64,000 bases of DNA from assembly GCF_017876115.1 (NCBI RefSeq), contig NZ_JAGINO010000007.1:186001-250000 (forward strand). Reading direction: 5' to 3'. This document shows, in pieces, positions 46,221-54,497 of this stretch. This DNA is from Azospirillum picis. GTDB taxonomy: Bacteria; Pseudomonadota; Alphaproteobacteria; Azospirillales; Azospirillaceae. The notes beneath the pieces were generated by a model. The model was not told where the DNA came from. It was given only the letters and a program-made list of their open reading frames with translations, and ran no database searches. A program made the position numbers and the translations under genes. Every line of letters begins with the position of its first letter. Position 1 is the stretch's first letter.

Positions 46221-47585
46221 ATGGACAGCTTCAGCCAGCCCGTGTCCCTGGCCGACGACGCAAGGCCCCTGGTCTTCCCGCCGGATTTCCGCTGGGGCAG
46301 CTCGACCTCCGCCTACCAGATCGAGGGGGCGCTGGACGCCGACGGCCGGGGCCGCTGCATCTGGGACGGCTTCACCGCCCGGGGGCGCATCCTGGACGGG
46401 AGCAGCGCCTCGGTCGCCTGCGACCATTACCACCGCTATCCCGAAGACATCGCGCTGATGGCGGCGGCCGGCTTCGACAGCTACCGCTTCTCCATCGCCT
46501 GGCCGCGCATCCTGCCCGCCGGTGCCGGGGCGGTCGAAGGCCGCGGCCTCGATTTCTACGACCGGCTGGTCGATGCGCTGCTGGAGGCCGGCATCACGCC
46601 GATCGCCTGCCTCCATCACTGGGACCTGCCGCAGCCGCTGGAGGATGCCGGCGGCTGGCAGGGGCGCGGGATCGTCGGTCCCTTCGCGGACTACGCCCGC
46701 ATCGTCGCCGCCCGGCTGGCCGACCGGGTCAGGGACTGGATGATGCTGAACGAGCCGAACGTCGTCGCCCTGTACGGCTACGGCCTCGGCGAGCATGCGC
46801 CCGGCCTCCGGCTGGGCGAACAGGGAATTCTGCGGGCTCTCCATCACCAGAACCTCGCCCAGGGCGCGGCCCTGCGCGCCGTCGCGGCGGAGCACGCCGG
46901 CCTGACGCTCGGCACCGTGCTGAACCTCCAGCCCGTGGTCGCCGACAGCGACCGGCCGGAGGATGCCGCCGCCGCCGCGCGCTGGGATGCGGTATGGAAC
47001 CGGGTGGCGCTCGACGGGCTGATGCGCGGCCGGATCCCGGATGCGCTCGCAGAGGCGATGGCCGGCTTCATCCTGCCCGGCGACGAGGAGGCGATCCGTC
47101 ATCCGGTCGACCTTCTGGGCGTCAACTACTATTCCCGCATGACGATCAGGCGGGAGGCCGGCCGGCCCTTCGACGCCGGCTGGGGCGACCCGCGCTGCCG
47201 CCGCAGGACCGACATGGGCTGGCCCGTCCAGCCGGAGGGACTCTGCGACCTGCTGACGGAGCTGCGCACCGGCTACGGCAACCCGGCCGTCATGATCACC
47301 GAGAACGGCTGCGCCTGCGACGACGTGGTGACGCCGGACGGCCAGATCCACGATGCCGACCGCGTGCTGTTCCTTCACGAGCACCTGGAATCCGTGGCCC
47401 GGGCGCTGGCCGACGGCTGCAACGTCAAGGGATACCTGTGCTGGAGCCTGCTCGACAATTTCGCGTGGGCCGAGGGCCTGTCCAAGCGGTTCGGCATCGT
47501 CCGCGTCGATTACGACACGCTCAAGCGCACGCCGAAGGACAGCTACCGCTATCTGGCCGAGGTCGTGCGGACCGGGCAGCTTTGA
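46221..47585 (+). CDS. glycoside hydrolase family 1 beta-glucosidase
   Basis: 454 residues, retaining GH1 TIM barrel. The N-terminal signature is FRWGSSTSAYQIEGALDADG. The acid/base Glu lies in WMMLNEPNVVALYGYGLGEH and the nucleophile Glu in VMITENGCACDD. It has no signal peptide, so it acts on imported beta-glucosides or phosphate-free disaccharides. The start at 46221 has GAGGA seven bases upstream; an ATG at 46170 is less well supported. A Crp/Fnr gene follows 112 bp later. Confidence 0.94.
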   Translation: MDSFSQPVSLADDARPLVFPPDFRWGSSTSAYQIEGALDADGRGRCIWDGFTARGRILDGSSASVACDHYHRYPEDIALMAAAGFDSYRFSIAWPRILPAGAGAVEGRGLDFYDRLVDALLEAGITPIACLHHWDLPQPLEDAGGWQGRGIVGPFADYARIVAARLADRVRDWMMLNEPNVVALYGYGLGEHAPGLRLGEQGILRALHHQNLAQGAALRAVAAEHAGLTLGTVLNLQPVVADSDRPEDAAAAARWDAVWNRVALDGLMRGRIPDALAEAMAGFILPGDEEAIRHPVDLLGVNYYSRMTIRREAGRPFDAGWGDPRCRRRTDMGWPVQPEGLCDLLTELRTGYGNPAVMITENGCACDDVVTPDGQIHDADRVLFLHEHLESVARALADGCNVKGYLCWSLLDNFAWAEGLSKRFGIVRVDYDTLKRTPKDSYRYLAEVVRTGQL

Positions 47586-47697
47586 GCCCGTCCGGGCACC
47601 GGGGCCGATCCTCCCTCGCTTGGAACGCGGCGGAAAAGCTGCCAAACTGCGCCACCGCCGCCTTTGGCATCCACTGCACCGCCGTAGCCGCACCGCC

Positions 47698-48411
47698 ATG
47701 GACATGACCGTCAAGAAGACCGGCGCCACCGCGGCCTGGCGGGGCCTCGCCAACTGCCGGGGATGCGGCATCCGCGAGACGGCGCTGTTCGCCGACCTGA
47801 CCGAGGCCGATTTCGGCCTGATCCACCTGCCGATCGACGAGTTCACCGTGGCGCCGGGCGCCGCCCTCTATCACGTCGGTGACGAGCCGTCGGCCCTCTA
47901 CACCGTCCGCAGCGGGCTGGTGAAGCTGGTGCAGTACCTGCCGACGGGCGGCCAGCGCATCGTCCGCCTTTTGCGGCCGGGCGACACCGCCGGGCTGGAA
48001 GCCGCGTTGGGCGAACCCTACCGCCACACCGCCGTCGCCATCCACCCGGTTCTGACCTGCCGCATCCCGCGTGCGGTGATCCAACGGCTGTCGGACGAAA
48101 CCCAGCACCTGCATCAGCAGTTGATGCGCCGCTGGCATCGGGCGGTGGAGCGCGCCGACGCGTTCCTGGTGGAGCTGGGGACCGGCAGCGCCAGGGCGCG
48201 GGTGGCGCGGCTGATCCTGACCCTGGCGGACGGGCGGGAGGAGTGCGACTTCTTCGGCCGCGAGGATGTCGGCGCGGTGCTGGGCATCACCACGGAGACG
48301 GCCAGCCGCGTCGTGGCCGAATTGAAGCGCCAGGACCTGCTGACGGAGCTGCGGCCCAACCGTTTCCGCTGCGATGTGGCGGCGTTGCGCGCTTTGGCCG
48401 AGGGGCCATAG
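47698..48411 (+). CDS. Crp/Fnr-family transcriptional regulator
   Basis: 237 residues. A cyclic-nucleotide-binding-like beta barrel (residues about 35-150; GDEPSALYTVRSGLVKLVQY) precedes a winged helix-turn-helix (DFFGREDVGAVLGITTETAS, then RVVAELK). The recognition helix carries E-x-x-S-R, the Fnr pattern for TTGAT-type sites. There is a C-x2-C pair at the N-terminus (NCRGCGIRETALF) and one central Cys (LTCRIPR), but the third N-terminal Fnr cysteine is replaced by Phe. A standard oxygen-sensing [4Fe-4S] is therefore doubtful. Targets are unknown. Confidence 0.88.
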   Translation: MDMTVKKTGATAAWRGLANCRGCGIRETALFADLTEADFGLIHLPIDEFTVAPGAALYHVGDEPSALYTVRSGLVKLVQYLPTGGQRIVRLLRPGDTAGLEAALGEPYRHTAVAIHPVLTCRIPRAVIQRLSDETQHLHQQLMRRWHRAVERADAFLVELGTGSARARVARLILTLADGREECDFFGREDVGAVLGITTETASRVVAELKRQDLLTELRPNRFRCDVAALRALAEGP

Positions 48412-48590
48412 GACACCCCCAAGGATCGGCAGAGGGTGGCTTTGATCCTTTGGAGAGGCTTGCCTGCGTGGTTACTCCCACCGGTGTGCGCGGTATCTCA
48501 AGGATAGCGGTGCGCCCATACCGATGCCGAGTGGAAGCCCCGGGGTGGCGTGGCTAGCTTGGGAATATCGGGTTTCCAAGGGGTTTCGAA

Positions 48591-48935
48591 ATGCCGCAGG
48601 ATGTCAGCCAGCCCTTCACTTCCTCTATCGACGGCTCGCCCGCCGGCGGTCTGGCCCGCTCCGCATCCGGTGGGGCCGATGACGAGATGATCAGCGGCAT
48701 CCGCTCCGTCCTGGCGGAGTGCGGCGGACTGGCGGTCGACGCCGGTACGCTGGCCGTCGACGACGACCTCTATGCCGCCGGCCTCACCTCCCATGGCTGC
48801 GTCGGCCTGATGCTGGGGCTGGAGGAGCAGTTCGACGTCGAGTTCCCGGAAAAGCTGCTGAACCGCCGCACCTTCGAGAGCATCGCCGCCATCCGCAACG
48901 CCGTCTGCGGCCTGCTCGACGGGGGAGAGGCGTGA
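48591..48935 (+). CDS. acyl carrier protein of an amino acid:[carrier protein] system
   Basis: 114 residues. After a 30-residue flexible N-terminus comes a four-helix carrier protein. The attachment Ser67 lies in [18 protein letters not shown], with L-T-S in place of the usual D-S-L. The following helix [20 protein letters not shown] is typical. Small carrier proteins beside SerRS-like ligases receive glycine or alanine on their phosphopantetheine (shown for Bradyrhizobium homologues). It starts a run of overlapping genes; its TGA overlaps the next GTG start. Confidence 0.88.
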   Translation: MPQDVSQPFTSSIDGSPAGGLARSASGGADDEMISGIRSVLAECGGLAVDAGTLAVDDDLYAAGLTSHGCVGLMLGLEEQFDVEFPEKLLNRRTFESIAAIRNAVCGLLDGGEA

Positions 48936-50101
48936 GCGCGGCGCCGGCCGGTCTCGCTGCGCGGGCACGCGCCGTCGGGGCCGAGATCGCGGCACGCCAT
49001 GCCGACGACGTCGACCGCAACAGCCGCTTCCCGGAGGAGGCGTTCGCGGCACTCCGCGAGCAGGGCTTGCTGGGCGTCATGGTGCCGGCGGATCTCGGGG
49101 GGGCCGGCGCCTCGCTGTTCGAGGTGGCGGCAGCCTGCCACGCGCTGGCGCGGGGCTGCTCCGCCACCGGCATGATCTACGCCATGCACCAGATCCAGGT
49201 GGCCTGCCTGGTGAACCACGGGAAGGCCGGCTGGCAGCGCGACCTGATGTCGCGCATCGCCGCCGAGCAGCTCCTGCTCGGCTCGGCGACGACGGAGGCC
49301 GAGACCGGCGGCGACATCCGCAACAGCGTCTGCGCGGTGCGGGCCGAGGGCGACCGCTTTACGCTGGCCAAGAACGCCTCGGTCATCTCCTACGGCGACC
49401 AGTCGGACGTGATCCTGGTCACCGCGCGCCGCAATCCCGACGCCCCGTCGTCGGACCAGGTGCTGGTGGTGGTGACCAGGGACGACTACCGGCTGGAGAA
49501 GACGACGCGCTGGGACGCGCTCGGCATGCGGGGCACCTGCTCCGACGGCTACCGCCTGGAGGCGGCCGGCGTCGCCGGGCAGATCCTGCCGCTGCCCTAC
49601 GCCGACCTGTCGGCCCAGACCATGCTGCCGGTGACCCACATCCTGTGGAGCAGCACCTGGCTCGGCATCGCCGCCGACGCCGTCAGCCGCGCCCGCGCCT
49701 TCGTCCGCGCCGAGGCCAAGCGCAAGCCGGGCACCACCCCGTCCTCCGCCCTCCGGCTGGCCGAGGCGACCGCCAAGCTCCAGCAGATGAAGGCGACCAT
49801 CCTGACCGCCATCCGCCAGTACGAGCTGGCCTGCGGGTCGCCGGAGCTGCTGACCGGCCTGTCCTTCGCCACCGCGATGGGCACGCTGAAGGTCACCTCG
49901 TCGGAGCTGGCGCGCGAGATCGTCGAGGCGGCGATGCGGACCACCGGCCTCGCCGGCTACCGCAACGATACCCCCTACAGCATGGGCCGCCACCTGCGCG
50001 ACGCCCATTCAGCCGCCCTCATGATCGGCAACGACCGCATCATGTCGCACACCGCCACTCAGCTTCTCGTCCAGCGGGACGGATCGGGGCCATTCGAATG
50101 A
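48932..50101 (+). CDS. acyl-CoA dehydrogenase-like flavoprotein
   Basis: 389 residues from a GTG start with GGGGGAGAGG upstream, overlapping the carrier protein stop. Acyl-CoA dehydrogenase N-terminal helices (residues about 1-110; [20 protein letters not shown]), the middle beta domain ([17 protein letters not shown]) and the C-terminal helical domain are present. The ending [20 protein letters not shown] resembles the family. By context it probably oxidises or hydroxylates a carrier-bound aminoacyl group rather than a CoA ester. That is inference; no substrate is known. Its stop overlaps the ligase start (ATGA). Confidence 0.88.
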   Translation: MSAAPAGLAARARAVGAEIAARHADDVDRNSRFPEEAFAALREQGLLGVMVPADLGGAGASLFEVAAACHALARGCSATGMIYAMHQIQVACLVNHGKAGWQRDLMSRIAAEQLLLGSATTEAETGGDIRNSVCAVRAEGDRFTLAKNASVISYGDQSDVILVTARRNPDAPSSDQVLVVVTRDDYRLEKTTRWDALGMRGTCSDGYRLEAAGVAGQILPLPYADLSAQTMLPVTHILWSSTWLGIAADAVSRARAFVRAEAKRKPGTTPSSALRLAEATAKLQQMKATILTAIRQYELACGSPELLTGLSFATAMGTLKVTSSELAREIVEAAMRTTGLAGYRNDTPYSMGRHLRDAHSAALMIGNDRIMSHTATQLLVQRDGSGPFE

Positions 50102-51024
50102 ACATGATCGACGCAGCCACGGCGCAAGCGGCCTATCGCGACGAACTGGTGCGCGCTGGCCTTCTGATCCCCACCGGTGTCGACGGCCTGTATGGCCGGA
50201 GCGGCGTCTTCGAGGATGTGGTCGAGCGCTTCGACGCGCTGGTCACCCGCTGGGGCGGCAAGGACGGGGCGGAGGTGATGCGCTTCCCACCGGCCCTCAA
50301 CCGCCAGTATTTCGAGGAAAGCGAGTACCTGAAGAGCTTTCCCCATCTGGCCGGCACCATCCACAGCTTCGCCGGCGACGAGAAGGCACACCGCACGCTG
50401 CTGCGCCGGCTGGAGGAGGGGCAGGACTGGACCGAGGAGCAGGTGGCGACCGACGTCGTCATGACCCCGGCCGCCTGCTACCCGGTCTACCCGACGATCG
50501 CCCAGCGGGGCCCGCTGCCGGAAGACGGCAAGCTGATCGACGTCTTCTCCTACTGCTTCCGCCACGAGCCGTCGATCGATCCGGCCCGCATGCAGCTTTT
50601 CCGCATGCGCGAGTACATCCGCATCGGCACGCCGGACCAGGTGGTCGAGTTCCGCGAACTGTGGCTGGAGCGCGGGCGCGAGATGATGGCCTCGCTCGAG
50701 GTGCCGCTCGACGTCGACGTCGCCAACGACCCCTTCTTCGGCCGTGCCGGCGCCATGCTGTCGAACAGCCAACGCGAGCAGAAGCTGAAGTTCGAGCTGC
50801 TGATCCCGATCACCAGCACCGAGAAGCCGACCGCCTGCCTCAGCTTCAACTACCACCAGGACCATTTCGGCCACCTGTGGGACATCCGCAGCGCCGACGG
50901 CGCCGTGGCCCACACCGCCTGCGTCGGCTTCGGCATGGAGCGCGTGGCGCTGGCGCTGTTCCGCCATCACGGCTTCGACCCGGCGGCCTGGCCGGCCTCG
51001 GTGCGCAAGCTGCTCTGGGGCTGA
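50098..51024 (+). CDS. amino acid:[carrier protein] ligase (seryl-tRNA synthetase homologue)
   Basis: 308 residues, the catalytic core of an atypical class II seryl-tRNA synthetase without the tRNA-binding arm. Motif 2 is SYCFRHEPS and [10 protein letters not shown]; motif 3 is [12 protein letters not shown]. Cys127 ([11 protein letters not shown]), Glu172 and Cys275 (AHTACVGFG) have the spacing of the zinc site in this family. Characterised homologues from Bradyrhizobium activate glycine or alanine and load it on a dedicated carrier protein, not tRNA. The carrier protein two genes upstream fits that role. Confidence 0.92.
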   Translation: MNMIDAATAQAAYRDELVRAGLLIPTGVDGLYGRSGVFEDVVERFDALVTRWGGKDGAEVMRFPPALNRQYFEESEYLKSFPHLAGTIHSFAGDEKAHRTLLRRLEEGQDWTEEQVATDVVMTPAACYPVYPTIAQRGPLPEDGKLIDVFSYCFRHEPSIDPARMQLFRMREYIRIGTPDQVVEFRELWLERGREMMASLEVPLDVDVANDPFFGRAGAMLSNSQREQKLKFELLIPITSTEKPTACLSFNYHQDHFGHLWDIRSADGAVAHTACVGFGMERVALALFRHHGFDPAAWPASVRKLLWG

Positions 51025-51032
51025 GCGGTATC

Positions 51033-51989
51033 ATGTGGACGCCGCACCAGCCCGACGGCCCCGGCGGCTACGAGCGCCATGCCCTGCACCGGGGAGAGCG
51101 CATCTGGCCGGAAACCAACTGTTACGTCGACCTGTGGATCGAGGCGCTGCATGCCCGCGGGCTCGACCCGCTGGCGATGCTGGGCTTCACCGTCACCCAG
51201 GACTTCGAAGGCGACCAGTTCACCTTCTTCAAGGTGCCGCTGGAGGATCTGGAGACGCTCTACGGCCTGCGCGTGCAGGAACTGGCGATCTACGACAGCG
51301 TCGAGGCCCACGTCGCCGAGCAGTTGGGGCGTGGCCGCGACGGCGGGCTGGTGCTGGTGGAGGTCGACGGGTTCCATCTGCCCGACACCCGCGGCACCTC
51401 CTATGGCACAACCCATGTCAAGACCACGGTCGGGATCGTCCGCATCGATCCCGCCGCCGGCCACATGGACTATTTCCACAATGCCGGCTTCTATCGGCTG
51501 GACGGGGCCGACTACCAGGGTGTGGCCGCTGCGGCGGCGGGACCGCTTTTCCCCTACGTCGAGTTCGTGAAGGCGGGAGCGCCGCCGCTGGGCGGTCGGG
51601 CGCTGGTCGGCGCTTCGTTGGATCTGATGCGGCGGCACCTGGCACGGCGGCCGGCGGGCAACCCCGTCACCGCCTGGCGGGAGGCGTTTCCCGAGCATCT
51701 CGACCGGCTGCTGTCGCGGCCGATGGAGTATTTCCACCTCTACGCCTTCAACGTCCTGCGCCAGCTCGGCGCCAATTTCGAGCTGCTGGGCGCGCATGTC
51801 GGCTGGCTCGACGGCCCGGTCGAGGCGGTGGAGGCCTGCCGGTCGATCGCCGAGGGGGCCAAGGCGATGCAGTTCCAGCTCGCCCGCACCGTCGCCCGCC
51901 GCAAGGCGCCCGATCTGACGGAGAGCTTCGACCGGCTGGAGCGCGGCTACGACACCGTGCTGGGCGCCCTTGCCCGCCGCTACGGGTGA
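51033..51989 (+). CDS. DUF1839 family protein
   Basis: 318 residues. It begins with an aspartate- and tryptophan-rich N-terminal part (ERIWPETNCYVDLWIEALHA), then a region with papain-like or transglutaminase-like hints (NCYVDLW, then DTRGTSYGTTHVKTTVGIV) and a helical C-terminal domain (EYFHLYAFNVLRQLGANFEL). It matches what I know of DUF1839, which is found beside aa:CP ligases. The pattern Cys, Asp, His suggests a thiol acyltransferase but is not proof. It starts eight bases after the ligase stop. Confidence 0.82.
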   Translation: MWTPHQPDGPGGYERHALHRGERIWPETNCYVDLWIEALHARGLDPLAMLGFTVTQDFEGDQFTFFKVPLEDLETLYGLRVQELAIYDSVEAHVAEQLGRGRDGGLVLVEVDGFHLPDTRGTSYGTTHVKTTVGIVRIDPAAGHMDYFHNAGFYRLDGADYQGVAAAAAGPLFPYVEFVKAGAPPLGGRALVGASLDLMRRHLARRPAGNPVTAWREAFPEHLDRLLSRPMEYFHLYAFNVLRQLGANFELLGAHVGWLDGPVEAVEACRSIAEGAKAMQFQLARTVARRKAPDLTESFDRLERGYDTVLGALARRYG

Positions 51990-51995
51990 GGGGCG

Positions 51996-54497
51996 ATGGC
52001 GCGACTGCGATCGGTCAGCGGACGGACGGTCACGGCCCTGGCGGAGGGCTGGAGCCTGACTCTGCCGAACGGCGAGGCCGTGCCTGCCGCCGTGCCGGGC
52101 ACCGCCGCCCGGGCGCTGGAGGCTGCCGGGCTGTGGTCGCTGGATGCCGCGTCGTTCCCGTCTGAAACGGCCCTGCACGACAAGGACATCCTCTACCGCA
52201 CGCGTCTGTACGGCCATGGCCCGCGCATCCTGCGCTTCCATGGCCTCGCCACCCTCGCCGAGGTGCGGCTGGACGGGGAACCGATCCTGACCTCCGACAG
52301 CATGTATCTCGCCCACGAGGTGCCGGTGACTCTGAAGGGCGAGGCAGAACTGTCCATCCTGTTCCGCGCCCTGCACCCGGCCCTGGCGGAGCGCGAGGGC
52401 GCGGCGAGGCAGGGGGCCGGGAGGAGGTCCCGCGCCCGCTGGCGGCCGAAGCTCGCCGAGCCCGCGGCGCTGCGGCTCGTCCGCACCACGCTGCTCGGGC
52501 ACATGCCCGGCTGGTGTCCGCCGGTCCACGCCGTCGGTCCCTTCCGGCCGGTCGAGATGGTTGAGGAGGCCGGTCCGCTCCGGGTGATCGCCGCCGACCT
52601 GCGCAGCAGCTACGACGGCCGGGACGGCCACCTGTCGTTGCGCCTGACGGTCGACGGGGCGTCGGCGGGCCTGCCGGGCGAAGTCGAGGTGGCCGGGCGG
52701 ACGGCACCGCTGGTCTTCGACGGCGTCGGCGGCTTCCGTGCCGACCTGGAGCTGCCGGGGGTGGAGCCCTGGTGGCCGCACACCCATGGCGACCCGGTGC
52801 TGCATCCGGTGACCGCCCGTATCGGTGGCACCGCGATCGATCTCGGCAGCACCGGTTTCCGCTCGCTGGCCGTCGACCGCGGCCCGGATGGCGACGGCTT
52901 CACGTTGCTGGTGAATGGCGAACGCGTCTTCTGCCGCGGCGGTTGCTGGGTGCCGGTCGACCTGATCGGCTTGGCGGCCGACCGCGCGGCCTACGAGCCG
53001 GCACTGCGCCGGATGCGCGACGCCGGTGCCAACATGGTCCGCGTCGGCGGCACCATGCTCTACGAGGGCGACGCCTTCTTTGAGCTGTGCGACGAGCTGG
53101 GCATCCTGGTCTGGCAGGATGCGATGTTCGCCAACTTCGACTACCCCACGGACCCCGCCTTCCTGGACAGCGTCCGGGCGGAGATCGCCCAGCTTCTCGA
53201 CCGCACCCAGGCGTCGCCGTCGCTGGCGGTGCTGTGCGGTGGCAGCGAGATGGAGCAGCAGGCGGCCATGCTCGGCCTGCCGCGCGCCTCCTGGACGCAG
53301 CCGGCACTGACCGCCGTGCTGGAGGAGGAGGCGTCGGCGCGCCGGCCCGACGTGATCCGGGTGCCGAACTCCCCCAGCGGAGGGGCGCTGCCCTTCATCG
53401 CCAATGCCGGCGTCACCCATTACTACGGGGTCGGCGCCTACATGCGGAAGCTGGACGATGCGCGGCGGGCCGATGTGCGCTTCGCCAGCGAATGCCTCGC
53501 CTTCGCCAACCTGCCCGAGGACGGGGCGCCCGGCGTGCCGGCGTTCCACCATCCGCGCTGGAAGGAGCGGGTGCCGCGCGATCCCGGCGCCTCCTGGGAC
53601 TTCGAGGACGTGCGCGAGCATTACCTGGAGGATCTCTACGGTGTCGACCCGCGCCGGCTGCGCTACGAGGATCCGGACCGCTACGGACGGCTGTCGCGCG
53701 CGGTGACCGGCGAGGTGATGCAGGCGGTGTTCGACGAATGGCGCCGTGCCGGCTCCCGGTGCGGCGGCGGGCTGGTCTGGCAGTGGAACGATATCCTTCC
53801 GGGAGCCGGCTGGGGGGTGGTCGCCGCCGACGGCACGCCCAAGCCGGCCTGGTACGCCCTGAAGCGCGCCTTCCGGCCGCTGCGGGTGATCCTGACGGAC
53901 GAGGGGGTGAACGGGCTCGCCGTCCATCTGGTCAACGACGGTGCCCGGCCGGTCGAGGCGCTGCTGCGGCTGACCGCCTGGCGTGACGGCGCCGTGCCGG
54001 TGCTGCGGGCCGAGCGGCCGGTGACGCTGCCGGCACGTGGTGCCGTCGTCCTGCCGGCCGCAGCGCTGTCCGACCGCTTTTTCGACACAACCTACGCCTA
54101 CCGTTTCGGTCCCCTCCCGCACGAGGTGGTGACCGCCCAATTGCTCTCAGCCGAAAGGGTAGGGGAACCGATCGACGAGACTCATTATTTCCCCAAGGGA
54201 CGCGCGCTGCCGCGCAGCGATCTCGGCCTGACGGCTGTGGTCGAGCGCCAGGGTGCGGACTGGGTTCTGAGGCTCGCCACCGGCCGGTTCGCCTGCTCGG
54301 TGCATGTGGAGGACGAGCGGTTCCTCGCCGAGGACGGCTGGTTCCACCTTGCGCCGGGGATCGAACGGATGGTCCGCCTGCTGCCGCGCGGCGGGGCGGG
54401 GGCGACGAATGGGGGGGCGGAGGCCGCAGGGCCGCCCGACGGCGAGGTCCATGCGTTGAACGCGCTGGTACCCGTCCGCTACAGGGGGAATGTATGA
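51996..54497 (+). CDS. divergent glycoside hydrolase family 2 protein (beta-mannosidase-like)
   Basis: 833 residues without a signal peptide. An N-terminal jelly-roll (residues about 15-185; DKDILYRTRLYGHGPRIL), an immunoglobulin-like sandwich (about 190-290, ending VEPWWPHTHGDPVLHPV) and a TIM barrel (about 300-640; GERVFCRGGCWVPVDLIG) match GH2 mannosidases. The acid/base candidate is Glu418 in LCGGSEMEQQ, where clan members normally have Asn-Glu; here Ser precedes Glu. The nucleophile candidate is Glu499 in FASECLAF. It lies in an operon with the aa:CP ligase, so its substrate may be a glycan or glycoconjugate built or modified by that system. Confidence 0.85.
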   Translation: MARLRSVSGRTVTALAEGWSLTLPNGEAVPAAVPGTAARALEAAGLWSLDAASFPSETALHDKDILYRTRLYGHGPRILRFHGLATLAEVRLDGEPILTSDSMYLAHEVPVTLKGEAELSILFRALHPALAEREGAARQGAGRRSRARWRPKLAEPAALRLVRTTLLGHMPGWCPPVHAVGPFRPVEMVEEAGPLRVIAADLRSSYDGRDGHLSLRLTVDGASAGLPGEVEVAGRTAPLVFDGVGGFRADLELPGVEPWWPHTHGDPVLHPVTARIGGTAIDLGSTGFRSLAVDRGPDGDGFTLLVNGERVFCRGGCWVPVDLIGLAADRAAYEPALRRMRDAGANMVRVGGTMLYEGDAFFELCDELGILVWQDAMFANFDYPTDPAFLDSVRAEIAQLLDRTQASPSLAVLCGGSEMEQQAAMLGLPRASWTQPALTAVLEEEASARRPDVIRVPNSPSGGALPFIANAGVTHYYGVGAYMRKLDDARRADVRFASECLAFANLPEDGAPGVPAFHHPRWKERVPRDPGASWDFEDVREHYLEDLYGVDPRRLRYEDPDRYGRLSRAVTGEVMQAVFDEWRRAGSRCGGGLVWQWNDILPGAGWGVVAADGTPKPAWYALKRAFRPLRVILTDEGVNGLAVHLVNDGARPVEALLRLTAWRDGAVPVLRAERPVTLPARGAVVLPAAALSDRFFDTTYAYRFGPLPHEVVTAQLLSAERVGEPIDETHYFPKGRALPRSDLGLTAVVERQGADWVLRLATGRFACSVHVEDERFLAEDGWFHLAPGIERMVRLLPRGGAGATNGGAEAAGPPDGEVHALNALVPVRYRGNV

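Noticed and set aside
50967..54140. 1057-codon open frame on the minus strand
   Set aside because: Antisense to the ligase, DUF1839 and GH2 genes; His/Arg/Gly/Gln-rich translation without any domain. It is a GC-skew shadow of the real plus-strand genes.
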